From Pseudoips prasinana (taxonomy: Eukaryota; Arthropoda; Insecta; Lepidoptera; Nolidae), in the NCBI GenBank assembly GCA_951640165.1, contig OX621253.1, positions 32,991,969 through 33,055,968 on the forward strand: DNA of 64,000 nucleotides, written 5' to 3'. Position numbers and translations under genes: made by a program. The number at the start of each line of letters is the position of its first letter. The stretch's first letter is position 1. The notes under the pieces are model-generated. The model ran no database searches and was not told the origin of the DNA. It worked only from the letters and a program-made list of their open reading frames with translations. This document shows positions 1 through 8,992 of the stretch, in pieces.

Positions 1-523
1 TTTTTTTGAGAAAATAACTTATATTCATTCACGCAGATTAAGTCACGGAAACATCTCATATAATATATCAGCTTTTGTAGTCACTTATAAAAAGCTTGAT
101 TCCAGAAATCTAGGCAACAATTCCAGTCACGTTTTTACGTCCAGGCCTACATTAGGTACGTAATATTCGAGACCTGTCCCAAATGTAGACTATTCCTTAA
201 CCTCATAACATAACCCTTACAAAAAGCAGGCGGGCCTTTTAGACCCCACACGGTTAATTAACCGACAATAGCTCCATTACAGAACCCTTGGCTTGGATGT
301 CGCTAGTCGATTACCATTGTAACCCGATAATGTGGGGTCTAAGTTACCCCTTTATTGGTTACATGTAAGTTATGTTAAGTGGGAGTTAAAGTGCCAGTGT
401 TTTTTGATGGAGGTATTTGCGGTACGTTGGTTTTTACACAACATTATGTTCCGGTATTAAAGCCCAGGATTCAACACGCAGTTGTAGCTCGCTCCTTTAG
501 ATGTTTCATGAGATTTGAAACTT
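1..523. other. No gene seen; unassigned AT-rich DNA
   Basis: No convincing reading frame or known repeat. The only structure I see is a 10-bp inverted repeat (AGACCCCACA at 241-250 against 331-340) enclosing about 80 bp. Confidence 0.5.
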
Positions 524-855
524 TAAATAAATAAATAAAAAAGGTGTTTATTCACGTAGACTTTAAAAAAGCGCTTGTAAATAGTCAGAACATGTTTGTA
601 GTAATATAATTAAGTATCAATTATTATTTCTAGTTAATTAGATATTTAGATACACGGATTGTATGAAAACATTTATAAAATTTATTTTATAATAGCAATG
701 ATATTTAGCTAGCTTGTATTAAGTTATTGTCAAAGAGATTATGATTAAGTTTAATTATCAAAATTTATAGTTTTGGCTATAGTTTTACTACATATTGTCT
801 GAATGTTTCTGTCTATATTAAGTTTTTATTATTATGGCGGACCTTGTGTTAAACT
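524..855 (-). mobile_element. LINE-A 3' end (5'-truncated non-LTR retrotransposon)
   Basis: On the minus strand this reads as a retrotransposon 3' UTR ending in an A-rich (AATA)n tail, which appears here as TAAATAAATAAATAAAAAAGG at the low-coordinate end. The block with GTAGACTTTAAAAAAGCGC recurs at 33955, 36662, 38505, 46016, 49018 and 59445, always next to an A-rich tail. Only 3' UTR is present; the copy stops close to the ORF stop seen in the longer copies. Confidence 0.7.
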
Positions 856-881
856 ATTGCGTTAATTCCAGAAAACGTGCT

Positions 882-1035
882 ACGGTCATTTCAGTAGTAT
901 TTCGTATCAGCCGAATTACATCCACTGCTGGTAAAAGGCCTCCACAAAAGATTTCCATCATTTGGAGGGATATGCCATAATCGCAACGCTGCCTGGGCAG
1001 ACGGGTTGGCGATCGCAGTATGATTGTCATAGTAC
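882..1035 (-). mobile_element. SINE-T copy, part 1 (split by the LTR element)
   Basis: Reverse-orientation copy of the short repeat that recurs at 16190, 26452, 32810, 33573, 38250, 51509, 61252 and 62625. It contains the block around GCCATAATCGCAACGCTG and the GTTGGCGATCGCAGTATGAT block. It breaks off at the LTR start and resumes at 4998, so the retrotransposon landed inside it. Confidence 0.75.
1031..1035. repeat. Target-site duplication, left copy (AGTAC)
   Basis: AGTAC directly precedes the 5' LTR and is repeated directly after the 3' LTR at 4993-4997. The final A could belong to the LTR, so the duplication is 4 or 5 bp, which is normal for Gypsy and BEL integrases. Confidence 0.75.
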
Positions 1036-1285
1036 TGTGACGACCTTCTTGGTTGGCACCTTCGTTCGTCCAAACATTTAAAAAGAAATCATTAAAAAAA
1101 GAACGCGTTTGAAAATATTTCAAACGAAAAGTCAGATAGAGTCTACGAAAGATCCCGATAGGATAGCAAGCCCTGTTACCTATCATAGTGAAATTGAAGA
1201 AAATATAAAATTTTATTCGTCTTCAAGCGTTTTACTTACGATACTTAAAAGATCCTGGAGACGATCTGAAGCTGCAGAACGTCAT
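1036..1285 (+). repeat. 5' long terminal repeat
   Basis: Begins TGTGACGACC and ends ...GCAGAACGTCAT, with TGACG and CGTCA as short inverted ends. It carries a TATA-like AATATAAAAT at about 1202-1211, which suggests the promoter. Near-identical to 4743-4992, with one substitution in about 250 bp. Confidence 0.85.
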
Positions 1286-1286
1286 A

Positions 1287-1304
1287 TGGTGCTGGCGCCG
1301 GGTA
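1287..1304 (+). promoter_or_regulatory. Candidate primer-binding site
   Basis: TGGTGCTGGCGCCGGGTA lies one or two bases after the 5' LTR and begins with TGG, as expected for complementarity to a tRNA 3' CCA end. I could not assign the tRNA from memory. Confidence 0.5.
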
Positions 1305-1382
1305 TATTGATAAGTATACCCTGAAGAACGAGAGAAGAATCGAGGATATCACGAGAAGTATTTTTTCCATAAATAATTTCAG

Positions 1383-3113
1383 ATGGAGCAATTCGACGGG
1401 GAAACGGCTGACGTTAATGATTTTTTTAGGCAATTCGCAATAATTGCCGCAATCAACAAATACGATGAAGATGCAAAAAAACTCATCTTAGGGGCATATC
1501 TACAGGGGCCCGCTTTATCATTTTATAAAACCATTTATTCTCAGTGTGATACATTTGCTGATCTGCAAAAGAAGATCACCGACGAATTTGACGGGCAAAG
1601 CAGTCCACTCGCCGACTTCTTTGAAAGGCGACAAGGCTACAATGAAGACCCAGTTACCTATTTTTATTCCTTAGATGAACTGGCTGCCAAAGCGGGTACA
1701 GCGATTACGGAAAGTATATTTATTAACCAATTTCTTAAAAGCTGCAACTCATTTATTAAAAATAAGGTTGGAATGCAAGTCTTTTCCAACAAAAAAGACC
1801 TAAAAACGTGTCTTAGACAAATTAAAAACCTTTTTATGACACCAAATCACACGTCATTAAATTTACCCGTAAATATAAGAAGTGTTGGACAAAATACACA
1901 AATATCAGTGAGTCGCAGCGAAGCGAATGACGGTCGACCGGGTCCGCATGGTTACACCGGAGCTGGGGCATCGAGGATCAACCAGCCTACGCCAGGAGCT
2001 GTTTGTCCCCGAACAGATAATAAAATTTCCCCTTATAGTTTTAGCCCAAGAAACCATACAGCAGGGGATACCACCTCTACACCAGGCTACGTTCCATACA
2101 GACGAGGAACAACGGAGAGTCAGCCAGCCGTACCCAAAAGAATAGAGGCATTTAATATGATGGAAGAGACCAGTCAACAGCCACCAGAAAGTGAAATCAC
2201 TCAGCAGTGTGAGTTTACCCCTTTTATAAATATTACGTGTAAAAATATCCCGTTTCTAGCCCTGATTGACACGGGGGCATCAGTGTCTGTTGTCGATAAA
2301 AAGATGGCAGAAAAGCTAGGAGAAATACCGCAGTTCTCCAATGCGCAAATAAAATCAATCAATGGTGCGCAGTTGGAGGTGATAGGGAAAATTAAATTGA
2401 ACATTTTGATGGAAAATGTTGTGTTTAATCATAGTTTTTATGTTGTGGATAAGATTTCACAAAATTTTGTCATAGGACAAGATTTCCTTTTTTCTCACAA
2501 CATTATTTTAGATTTTAAAAAAAGTAGACTTTTTACTGATAGGATGTCATGTAATTTTATTAAAAAAGAAAAATATGTACTAGAAAATAATTCATCTGAT
2601 GTACAGTCAGATAAACAATTTTTTTCACAGAATGATTACTTATATTTTTGCCAAAAGACTACAAATACAGATAAACTTCCATGCGAAGTAAGTATGGAAA
2701 TTGTAGAAAGTAAAGTAAAATTTAATTTAATTAATGATCTGCCAAAAACAGTCCATAGCCATTTAAATAATATTGTCCCATTACAACCCATAAAGGTTAA
2801 TAATATACAAGATACACACAAAAATTTTAATATAAATGTACAAACACTAAAATTGAACAAAATTTGTAGACGCAAAGTTCGACATAATTTAGATCGAACC
2901 CAGTCCAAACGAAAGTTGCTAGTTTTATTACGTTGTCCTAAAAGAATAACTAGAGTATGTAACAAACTTTCTCGCCCATATGAAGGGCCATATAAAATAA
3001 TAAAACGTTTAATAAATGATAATAATTTAATAAAATATATGAGTAATAATAGTGTATTACTAACCTATTGGAGTCAACATCGTTTAAAGTCTTGTAAAAT
3101 AAGATTGAGTTGA
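1383..3113 (+). CDS. Gag-protease polyprotein fused in frame to an integrase-like tail
   Basis: 576 aa, the only long frame of the LTR element, starting at the ATG about 80 bp after the candidate primer-binding site. Residues 1-170 resemble the helical capsid-like part of retrotransposon Gag (MEQFDGETADVNDFF at the start). Residues 170-270 are Pro/Ser/Thr-rich and linker-like. I see no CCHC zinc knuckle. An aspartic protease follows: catalytic DTGAS at 296-300 and the conserved IGQDF at 364-368. From about residue 490 the sequence changes to a basic stretch and a GPY motif at 535-537, as in the C-terminal tail of Ty3/Gypsy integrases. Reverse transcriptase, RNase H and the integrase zinc and catalytic domains, normally between protease and this tail, are absent, yet the frame stays open across the join. 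Inferred role: particle protein and protease of a deletion derivative. It may instead be a remnant whose frame has not yet decayed. Confidence 0.8.
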   Translation: MEQFDGETADVNDFFRQFAIIAAINKYDEDAKKLILGAYLQGPALSFYKTIYSQCDTFADLQKKITDEFDGQSSPLADFFERRQGYNEDPVTYFYSLDELAAKAGTAITESIFINQFLKSCNSFIKNKVGMQVFSNKKDLKTCLRQIKNLFMTPNHTSLNLPVNIRSVGQNTQISVSRSEANDGRPGPHGYTGAGASRINQPTPGAVCPRTDNKISPYSFSPRNHTAGDTTSTPGYVPYRRGTTESQPAVPKRIEAFNMMEETSQQPPESEITQQCEFTPFINITCKNIPFLALIDTGASVSVVDKKMAEKLGEIPQFSNAQIKSINGAQLEVIGKIKLNILMENVVFNHSFYVVDKISQNFVIGQDFLFSHNIILDFKKSRLFTDRMSCNFIKKEKYVLENNSSDVQSDKQFFSQNDYLYFCQKTTNTDKLPCEVSMEIVESKVKFNLINDLPKTVHSHLNNIVPLQPIKVNNIQDTHKNFNINVQTLKLNKICRRKVRHNLDRTQSKRKLLVLLRCPKRITRVCNKLSRPYEGPYKIIKRLINDNNLIKYMSNNSVLLTYWSQHRLKSCKIRLS

Positions 3114-3613
3114 AGTTAGAACAACTTATGGTTATTATTTAATGTTAAAGTACAAAATATTAATATGTTATTATTGTATTATATCTTAAATTTTCATTTA
3201 CTTTTAGTTTACTTATGTTATGTAACTTGTGTTATGTGTATGTACTTGATAAAATTGTGCACATCTGCTTATCAGTCAGTGATAGAAATTTGAATTTTTA
3301 TGTTTTTGCTCTATATAGTTGTATATTATAATTGATGCTTCTACTTAAAAGAATGTCACTAATACTATTTAATTTGTTTCATGTATGTTGTAATACCATT
3401 GGAGAGCTATCATGATGGGAGAAGATGACCAGCCTTCGGATCTGCTTGAAGATCCAAAGGAGACAGCAGGATATACGTCCACACAAGGAAGAACGTATAG
3501 ATAGGGATTAAATAAATTAACGTTTGTGTCGCGGGCAGGTCAGTAGGAGCTAGGCTTTTTTGGTTATAATTTAGTTTTCTTTTTAGAACTTGTTACACAA
3601 ACACACATACATT

Positions 3614-3821
3614 TTCTTGTTTTTACTTGACTAGTCTAGGGATTATCCATGGTCCATAAAATTCCATAAGGAATGGTGGACATCAGACTGGTTGCCTGAT
3701 ATTGGAGAACTCCTCACACGAACACACACACACACACCTTGTCTTGTTTTTACTTGACAAGTCTAGGGATTATTCATGGTCCATAAAATTCCATAAGGAA
3801 TGGTGGACATCAGACTGGTTG
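3614..3821 (+). repeat. Tandem duplication inside the LTR element
   Basis: An 80-bp block containing GGTCCATAAAATTCCATAAG occurs at 3614-3694 and again at 3742-3821, spaced about 128 bp apart with a short CA-rich stretch between. Only a few bases differ, so the duplication is recent. Confidence 0.85.
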
Positions 3822-3849
3822 TTCGAAGGCAGACTTCTGGGTCCTGACA

Positions 3850-3984
3850 CCACACATAGGCATACGCTACTCTCATCATACGCCCACACATATGCATATG
3901 CTGTCATCACCACACGTCCACGCATGAGCATACATTGTCTAGCTACACGCCCACACTTCACGAGCATACGCTGCCCTTGCCACA
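3850..3984 (+). repeat. Degenerate ~34-bp tandem repeats in the LTR element
   Basis: About three and a half imperfect units around CGCCCACACATATGCATA, each ending in a CATACGCT-like core. They lie directly after the 128-bp duplication. Confidence 0.65.
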
Positions 3985-4725
3985 AAAAGCTTGCCTTGAA
4001 CAAGAACTCGCCTTTATGGTGCATCATGGATTATTCGAACACATTGTAATTAATCATTGCAAGGTGGACGTATATCTGATGATTTCATGTTTTGTTCTTT
4101 GCAATTAAATGACAATGCCAACGTATAGCAGGTAGAATTTTTTCTTCTGTCTGTCATTTTCTGCCATAAGACCAAATATGCTCTCCATAGGTTGTCTATG
4201 CTGATGTCCGATATGCTCAGTGTATGGTTGTACCATTTATAGGTTGTATTTGATGTCGATAAAACGTATTATATGATAACCCCATATAGTACGTTATGGT
4301 CAATGATGTCAATAAGACCTGTTGTGACGCTCCCATGTATTGTATTATCTGTGACATAATGAAAATTAATTTATGACCCTTCCATATTTGGTATTATTTT
4401 TGAAAGTGTCAAACATGGTTGACAGTAGGAGCAAAGAGTATAAATAGAATTAATCAAAAACTTATTAATAAGACCTTTGTAACATTTTGGCTTAGAATCA
4501 CACATGATGTGTGGAAAGTTTTTTTGGAGGTTTTGCTTCCACAAGGCACTTTCAATAGTTATCCATTATATGATAAAATTGAAACTGCCGGTCTAGTCGT
4601 AAAGGCCGTCATGTATTATAATTATTCCTCCATTAGGTAGGTAAAAATAAGCTAGTATAATGTTGTAAAGGGTTCTTTCGGAGAAAAAAATTATTTATTC
4701 TAATAATAGAATAAACAATTTTTTT

Positions 4726-4742
4726 AAGAGAGACGGGGAAGA
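4726..4742 (+). promoter_or_regulatory. Polypurine tract
   Basis: AAGAGAGACGGGGAAGA, purine-rich with one C, sits directly upstream of the 3' LTR, where plus-strand DNA synthesis is primed in LTR retrotransposons. Confidence 0.75.
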
Positions 4743-4992
4743 TGTGACGACCTTCTTGGTTGGCACCTTCGTTCGTCCAAACATTTAAAAAGAAATCATT
4801 AAAAAAAGAACGCGTTTGAAAATATTTCAAACGAAAAGTCAGATAGAGTCTACGAAAGATCCCGATAGGATAGCAAGCCCTGTTACCTATCATAGTGAAA
4901 TTGAAGAAAATATAAAATTTTATTCGTCTTCAAGCGTTTTACTTACGATACTTAAAAGATCCTGAAGACGATCTGAAGCTGCAGAACGTCAT
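4743..4992 (+). repeat. 3' long terminal repeat
   Basis: Second LTR copy, near-identical to 1036-1285. It is followed by AGTAC and then by the rest of the interrupted SINE-T. Confidence 0.85.
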
Positions 4993-4997
4993 AGTAC

Positions 4998-5106
4998 ACA
5001 GAGAGACGCTACTGCCCGATCCCTGGGTGATATTCCCACTGGACTACTTCTACGCACGGGATGAGACGGGGAGGTTATGCTCTTTGCCGTCAGCCAGATA
5101 GCAGTA
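4998..5106 (-). mobile_element. SINE-T copy, part 2
   Basis: Continues the SINE-T sequence broken at 1035 (ACAGAGAGACGCTACTGCCC onward, with the GGGATGAGACGGGG block). Joining the two halves through one AGTAC matches the order seen in uninterrupted copies such as 38250-38475. Confidence 0.75.
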
Positions 5107-5269
5107 AGATTCTAAATGAAATAATTTCAATTTTGATATTTTATGTGATATTAGAGAAATGGGATGTTCTTGTTGTTCCCATTTCTATGGGTCAGTGATA
5201 AAATAAAAATGTGGCCAAAAGAAAAAAGTAAAACTGTGATAGGCTAAGGTGGATTGAAGTTGAGAGGGA

Positions 5270-5421
5270 GATATAAGTTAGTGAAGACAGAAAGAGAGAG
5301 TTAAGTTTCGTATATTACTTACTGTAGGGGCAAGAGAGAGACGTGCACTCATTTTTATCTCTCTTACTCTCTTAGACAGTAACGTTTCGTATATCTAAGT
5401 TTTACTTCAGTCGTGTGGTCT
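5270..5421 (+). repeat. REP-4 repeat, left part
   Basis: Shares order and sequence with 21692-21790 plus 22037-22085: a GAAGACAGAAAGAGAGAGTT-like start, TATTACTTACTGTAGGGGC, and TTTACTTCAGTC near the end. Each copy was later interrupted by a different element. Confidence 0.6.
5409..5421. repeat. 13-bp target-site duplication, left
   Basis: AGTCGTGTGGTCT here is repeated exactly at 5699-5711, flanking a 277-bp insert. Confidence 0.8.
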
Positions 5422-5698
5422 GACTGTGGCACATTCGCTGTGCTGGACTGGCAAATAAGGAAAGCCAGCAAGAGCCCTCCTAGGGTAAGTGTCCCGACCA
5501 TCTGGGACATGGCGCCAAAAGGGGGGGGGGGGGGGGGAAGGGAGCACCGGAGCAGCATACCCGCGTTCCCGGGGCTCCCCCAATCAGGTGCCAAACGAAG
5601 CCCACGTAGGTTTAGTCGGTGCGAGTCCGACATGCCCAACTGTAGACACTTTTTGCGGGTGGTATGCGTAGGCATTCCCCCTACTTGACAAAAAGAAA
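5422..5698 (+). mobile_element. GC-rich retro-inserted element of unknown family
   Basis: 277 bp bounded by exact 13-bp direct repeats and ending in an A-rich stretch (GACAAAAAGAAA), the signature of LINE-mediated insertion. It is far more GC-rich than its surroundings and contains a run of 17 G at 5521-5537. I see no clear A and B boxes and do not recognise the source. It could be a 5' LINE piece, a SINE or a retrocopied transcript. The open frames across it depend on the G run and I do not call them genes. Confidence 0.65.
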
Positions 5699-5711
5699 AG
5701 TCGTGTGGTCT
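5699..5711. repeat. 13-bp target-site duplication, right
   Basis: AGTCGTGTGGTCT, exact copy of 5409-5421; REP-4-like sequence resumes after it. Confidence 0.8.
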
Positions 5712-6127
5712 AAACAAACTCGTTATTTTAATCACAGGTGTACAACAAAAATTTTAATCTATCGTAATTTCCAGCATGTAAATATTTTCAATTTATTCTG
5801 ACCATATTCCAACATGGCTCGTCTAACAAAGGTCCACCACCCATTTAACCTTAAAACGGCAAATAATTTTAAAGTTAATAATTAAAATTGTCGACCGCAA
5901 CTCGATGGGTAGAAAATTAAAATGAATTAATTCAGACGAGCGGTATGAATAAAATCAACCCGTCGGATGCCAGTAGACAGGGCCGAATCTGCTCAAGCGA
6001 CTAAATGCCCTTTATCATATCCATTTTGGACAACAAAACCACTGCCTTAGCTAGTTTGCCCTTATAAAGTAGGTCGCAGGTACAGGTACCCTACCCTCGT
6101 ACCTTAAAACGCAGCTTCTTCGTGGGG
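5712..6127. other. No gene seen
   Basis: AT-rich; no frame or repeat recognised. Confidence 0.4.
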
Positions 6128-6245
6128 TATAAAAACCAGGTGAAGTATTGTTTTTATCTTTGCTTCTGCTCATGTTTCTAGGCTAAGTGGAATGAGCTCC
6201 CTGCCACAGTTTTTCTAAGATACTACAGCGTAGCAACCCAAAATA
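6128..6245 (+). pseudogene. LINE ORF2 C-terminal remnant with upstream TATA-like motif
   Basis: From about 6188 the plus strand reads WNELPATVFLRYYSVATQNK followed by a stop near 6246. This resembles the LWNxLP motif found near the end of many CR1/Jockey-type ORF2 proteins. A GGTATAAAAACC motif lies at about 6125-6136, but given the coding debris it is probably not a host promoter. Confidence 0.4.
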
Positions 6246-6900
6246 AATAAAGTTAGTGTCAGAGTCGTTTAAGTCAGCCATTTTGGATAGCAACGCAATT
6301 GTTGATACCTTGAGTAACTTTTTTATTTTATGTGTGTTTTTTTAATGAGGTAAGTTGCTTTTTTATTCGATCAATTACAAGCAAACATACAAGAAATTGT
6401 ATCTTTTCTGTTTAAAATATTCTTTCAGATTAGTTTCCGCTCGTGGTTTCACCCGCGTAAATTATTATACCAACTAAAAGTATTTTTTACGCAGGCAAAG
6501 CCGCTCTTATTGTTCCTCCTTACAAGTCCCGGCAAAAATCTGTCTCACCGTTATGAAATTAGGTCGGAACAAACTGGCAGCGAAACAAAATTAATATTAG
6601 TTTTGTTATAAATACTTACAGATATATATACTTCCTTAAGCATTGAGTTTATGTTTTTCTTATTAGCATCCAGCTTTGTCTCACTACTAGTCTACTCCTT
6701 TGGTTTTCTAGATTTCCATGTCTATTGCAATTTCAGGCCACTCGTTACAAAACGAGTTTAGGTTATCATGTTATACCATCTTCGTTTAGGCAATAAAATA
6801 ACAGTGTTTTAGTGTAAGCATTCACAAAAAAACTGTTATTTTTATATTACAAACAGATACTTGGATTTTACTTATGGGTATATTATATATATTATTATTA
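6246..6900. other. No gene seen
   Basis: AT-rich. A stretch near 6430-6475 (GTGGTTTCACCCGCG) resembles the start of REP-3 but is too short to assign. Confidence 0.4.
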
Positions 6901-7437
6901 TATTACATATATTTCCTATAAGACTGGATACAAATGTTTTGTATATTTATCTATATTAATAATATTATTAATATAGATAAATATACAAAACATTTGTATC
7001 CAGTATCCACAATACCCGCCAGTGCCGCAGCGATTCGCAGCGCCACCTAGTGGCGACTTGCATACAAAGTGGGAACATTATTCTCACCAGGAGCAGGGCT
7101 GGATCTAGGGGAGGGGCTTGCCTTCGAGAGATTGATAAGGCTGGATGAGGTATTACATATATTTCCTATAAGACTGGATACAAATGTTTTGTATATTTAT
7201 CTATATTAATAATATATAATCTATATTAATAATATTATTAATATAGATAAATATACAAAACATTTGTATCCAGTCTTATAGGAAATATATGTAATACCTC
7301 ATCCAGCCTTATCAATCTCTCGAAGGCAAGCCCCTCCCCTAGATCCAGCCCTGCTCCTGGTGAGAATAATGTTCCCACTTTGTATGCAAGTCGCCACTAG
7401 GTGGCGCTGCGAATCGCTGCGGCACTGGCGGGTATTG
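6901..7437. repeat. Nested palindromic element
   Basis: Modules: A (6901-6922), B (6923-6963), B' (6964-7004), C (7010-7150), A-B (7151-7215), 16-bp spacer, B'-A' (7232-7296), C' (7297-7437). B/B' is a perfect 82-bp palindrome without a loop. C-A-B (7010-7215) and B'-A'-C' (7232-7437) are perfect 206-bp inverted arms by direct comparison. The C module holds GCGCCACCTAGTGGCG, itself partly palindromic. No coding capacity. It could be a fold-back DNA transposon, a recent inverted duplication or an assembly fold-back artefact. Confidence 0.9.
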
Positions 7438-7590
7438 TTGTGTTTATTTCGACTATTAATGCTATTTTGTTTTGATGGGTCGTTTTAGTTATATGTGAGC
7501 GTATGTGCTACATACATACATTTTACACACAAAGTTTAGTCAGAATGTAAATTTGATTTAAATGTAACATTTTCAAAATTTTAAATGAAT
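7438..7590. other. No feature seen
   Basis: Short AT-rich interval. Confidence 0.4.
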
Positions 7591-7835
7591 GAGCTGCAGA
7601 TAATGAAGTCCTACGTTCAAATCCTGGATCAGTCAAAAAGTATGCAATTTTGTGATTTTCTGCCAATAACATTTCTCAGTATTAGCCCGAAGTCTGGGAA
7701 CTGGCAGCTTCGGTTCCGCACCTGATTTCTTTCCGAGTGTGTCGCTAATCGTTCCATCAGATGATCTGAGTGACGGAATAGAAAATGCCCCTGTGTTTGT
7801 ACACACACTTGTGCATATGGTTCGGCTCCATTATT
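7591..7835 (+). mobile_element. SINE-3 copy (5' end degraded)
   Basis: Shares the body of the SINE at 12563-12925: a B-box-like ACGTTCAAATCC, TTTCTCAGTATTAGCCCGAAG, and CCCCTGTGTTTGTACACACA. The A-box half of the tRNA-like head is missing. Confidence 0.7.
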
Positions 7836-8266
7836 ATGTCTGACTGCTATAACCAAACCCGATACATGAGTCCGAGGTAGTAGAACATTACCTTTACTAT
7901 TACGCCTCATTATAACAGGATGGTTTCAGTTTTTAGAAGACAAAATCAAGTTTTTCTTAGTAGGGTCTATCTATTATCACCAGCCATCTTACAAACTGAG
8001 AAGTAAAATTAATAAAACTAACTTATTCATAACTTTTATTAACTATCTCCATTACTCAGAATAAAAATAGCGAAGACTGCTATACAATATTCATAATGTC
8101 GCTTTTATTTTTACAGCTATGAATAAGGAGGGACGACATAATTAAAACCTCGATTGTTTTACGGTGTAGGGTAGTACTGAAGTTTTTTTTTTATGAAAGA
8201 ACTTCGCTAATTATAATTAACTTGGTATCTGAGGGGAAAGGGAACTGCAGATCGTGCGATTCCCAG

Positions 8267-8338
8267 ATTTATTTCTCTTAATTCTATTACTGTGTAAAGT
8301 CTGTACTTTACACAGTGATAGAATTAAGAAAAATAAAT
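8267..8338. repeat. Near-perfect hairpin, 34-bp arms
   Basis: Arms 8267-8300 and 8305-8338 pair with two mismatches around the loop CTGT. It lies one base from a second hairpin with the same loop. Confidence 0.85.
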
Positions 8339-8339
8339 C

Positions 8340-8525
8340 ATAAGGTTCACTTTCAATTGGGGAAATTTTACAGATTGGTGTAGCTTGATGAGCTGGCGTC
8401 TGTACGCCAGCACATCAAGCTACACCAATCTGTAAAATTTCCCCAATTGAAAGTGAACCTTATGCTTATGTGTTAAAATTGAAAATCTATAAAAGAAATT
8501 TGACATGACAGTCTGTACAATAAAT
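8340..8525. mobile_element. Rearranged MITE-1 copy with 60-bp hairpin
   Basis: 8340-8399 and 8404-8463 are inverted copies of the inner-plus-end part of MITE-1 (one mismatch in 60) around the loop CTGT. The other MITE-1 arm follows (AAAATCTATAAAAGAAATTT near 8480-8505). A normal MITE-1 has this segment once, so this copy carries an inverted duplication of one arm. Confidence 0.75.
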
Positions 8526-8750
8526 ACTTTATTGTCACTGTAAGATTTGAAAAATTAAGTTTGTCACTCACTCGCTTGCTAGTATATAATAGTGCTCTAG
8601 TTCAGTATACACGCGTCACAACGTTGGTGCGGCAGGCGCGTTGCCCACCACGCAACAACGCGATAGCAGGAAGGCGCACGTGGCCAAGCGGATCCATCGG
8701 TTTGTTATGTGCGAAGCTATACTGCTTTATTAGGCTAATTACTTTACTTT

Positions 8751-8992
8751 GACGGGCCGATCGGCGTGGTTCCATTTCACGCTGCAGTTCGTGGGTTCGA
8801 TTCCCACCCAAGACAGACATTTGTATGCATGAATATACCTGTTTGTCCCGAGACTGGCTGTAATTATCTATATGAGTATGTATTTAGAAAAGTAGTTTGT
8901 GTAGAATATCAGTTATCTGGTGTCCATATTAAAAGCTCTGATTAGTTTGGGATCAGATGGCCGTGTTTGAATAATGTCGTAGGATATTATTA
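8751..8992 (+). mobile_element. SINE-2 copy
   Basis: tRNA-like head with a good B box (GGGTTCGATTCCC near 8792), then the body TATGTATTTAGAAA and GTTTGGGATCAGATGGCCG. Related copies at 13801, 25030, 27600/28948, 39680, 56715 and 62940. Confidence 0.7.

Larger units (their letters stand above)
3114..4725 (+). other. Non-coding 3' region of the LTR element
   Basis: About 1.6 kb after the stop codon without a convincing frame. It is AT-rich, with an internal 128-bp tandem duplication and a run of short degenerate repeats (separate entries). Such regions can hold packaging or export signals; nothing here proves that. Confidence 0.6.
1036..4992 (+). mobile_element. Non-autonomous LTR retrotransposon (gag-pro with integrase tail)
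   Basis: A complete LTR element of about 3.96 kb: two 250-bp LTRs, a candidate primer-binding site, one 576-codon frame, a 1.6-kb non-coding 3' part with internal tandem duplications, and a polypurine tract before the 3' LTR. Five-base flanking duplications (AGTAC) and an interrupted SINE-T confirm the boundaries. The LTRs differ at one site that I can see (G at 1258 against A in the other copy), so the insertion is young. Reverse transcriptase, RNase H and the integrase core are missing, so mobilisation would need a relative supplying pol. No envelope-like frame is present. The integrase-type tail and protease point to the Ty3/Gypsy side, but without reverse transcriptase I cannot place it firmly. 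Confidence 0.85.

Noticed and set aside
1383..3113. Domesticated Gag-protease host gene
   Set aside because: It sits between near-identical LTRs with target-site duplications, so it belongs to a mobile element rather than a domesticated gene.
3702..4049. 115-aa frame in the 3' part of the LTR element
   Set aside because: It consists of CA-rich tandem repeats (HTHTH, CPCH) and an antisense frame is equally open; composition-driven.
5413..5735. Open frames of 91-123 codons on both strands across the GC-rich insert
   Set aside because: They are held open by the poly-G/poly-C run (Gly or Pro repeats) and high GC content; no domain is visible.
6120..6140. Strong TATA box (GGTATAAAAACC) as a host promoter
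   Set aside because: It sits directly upstream of a LINE ORF2 C-terminal remnant, so it is more likely coding debris than a promoter.
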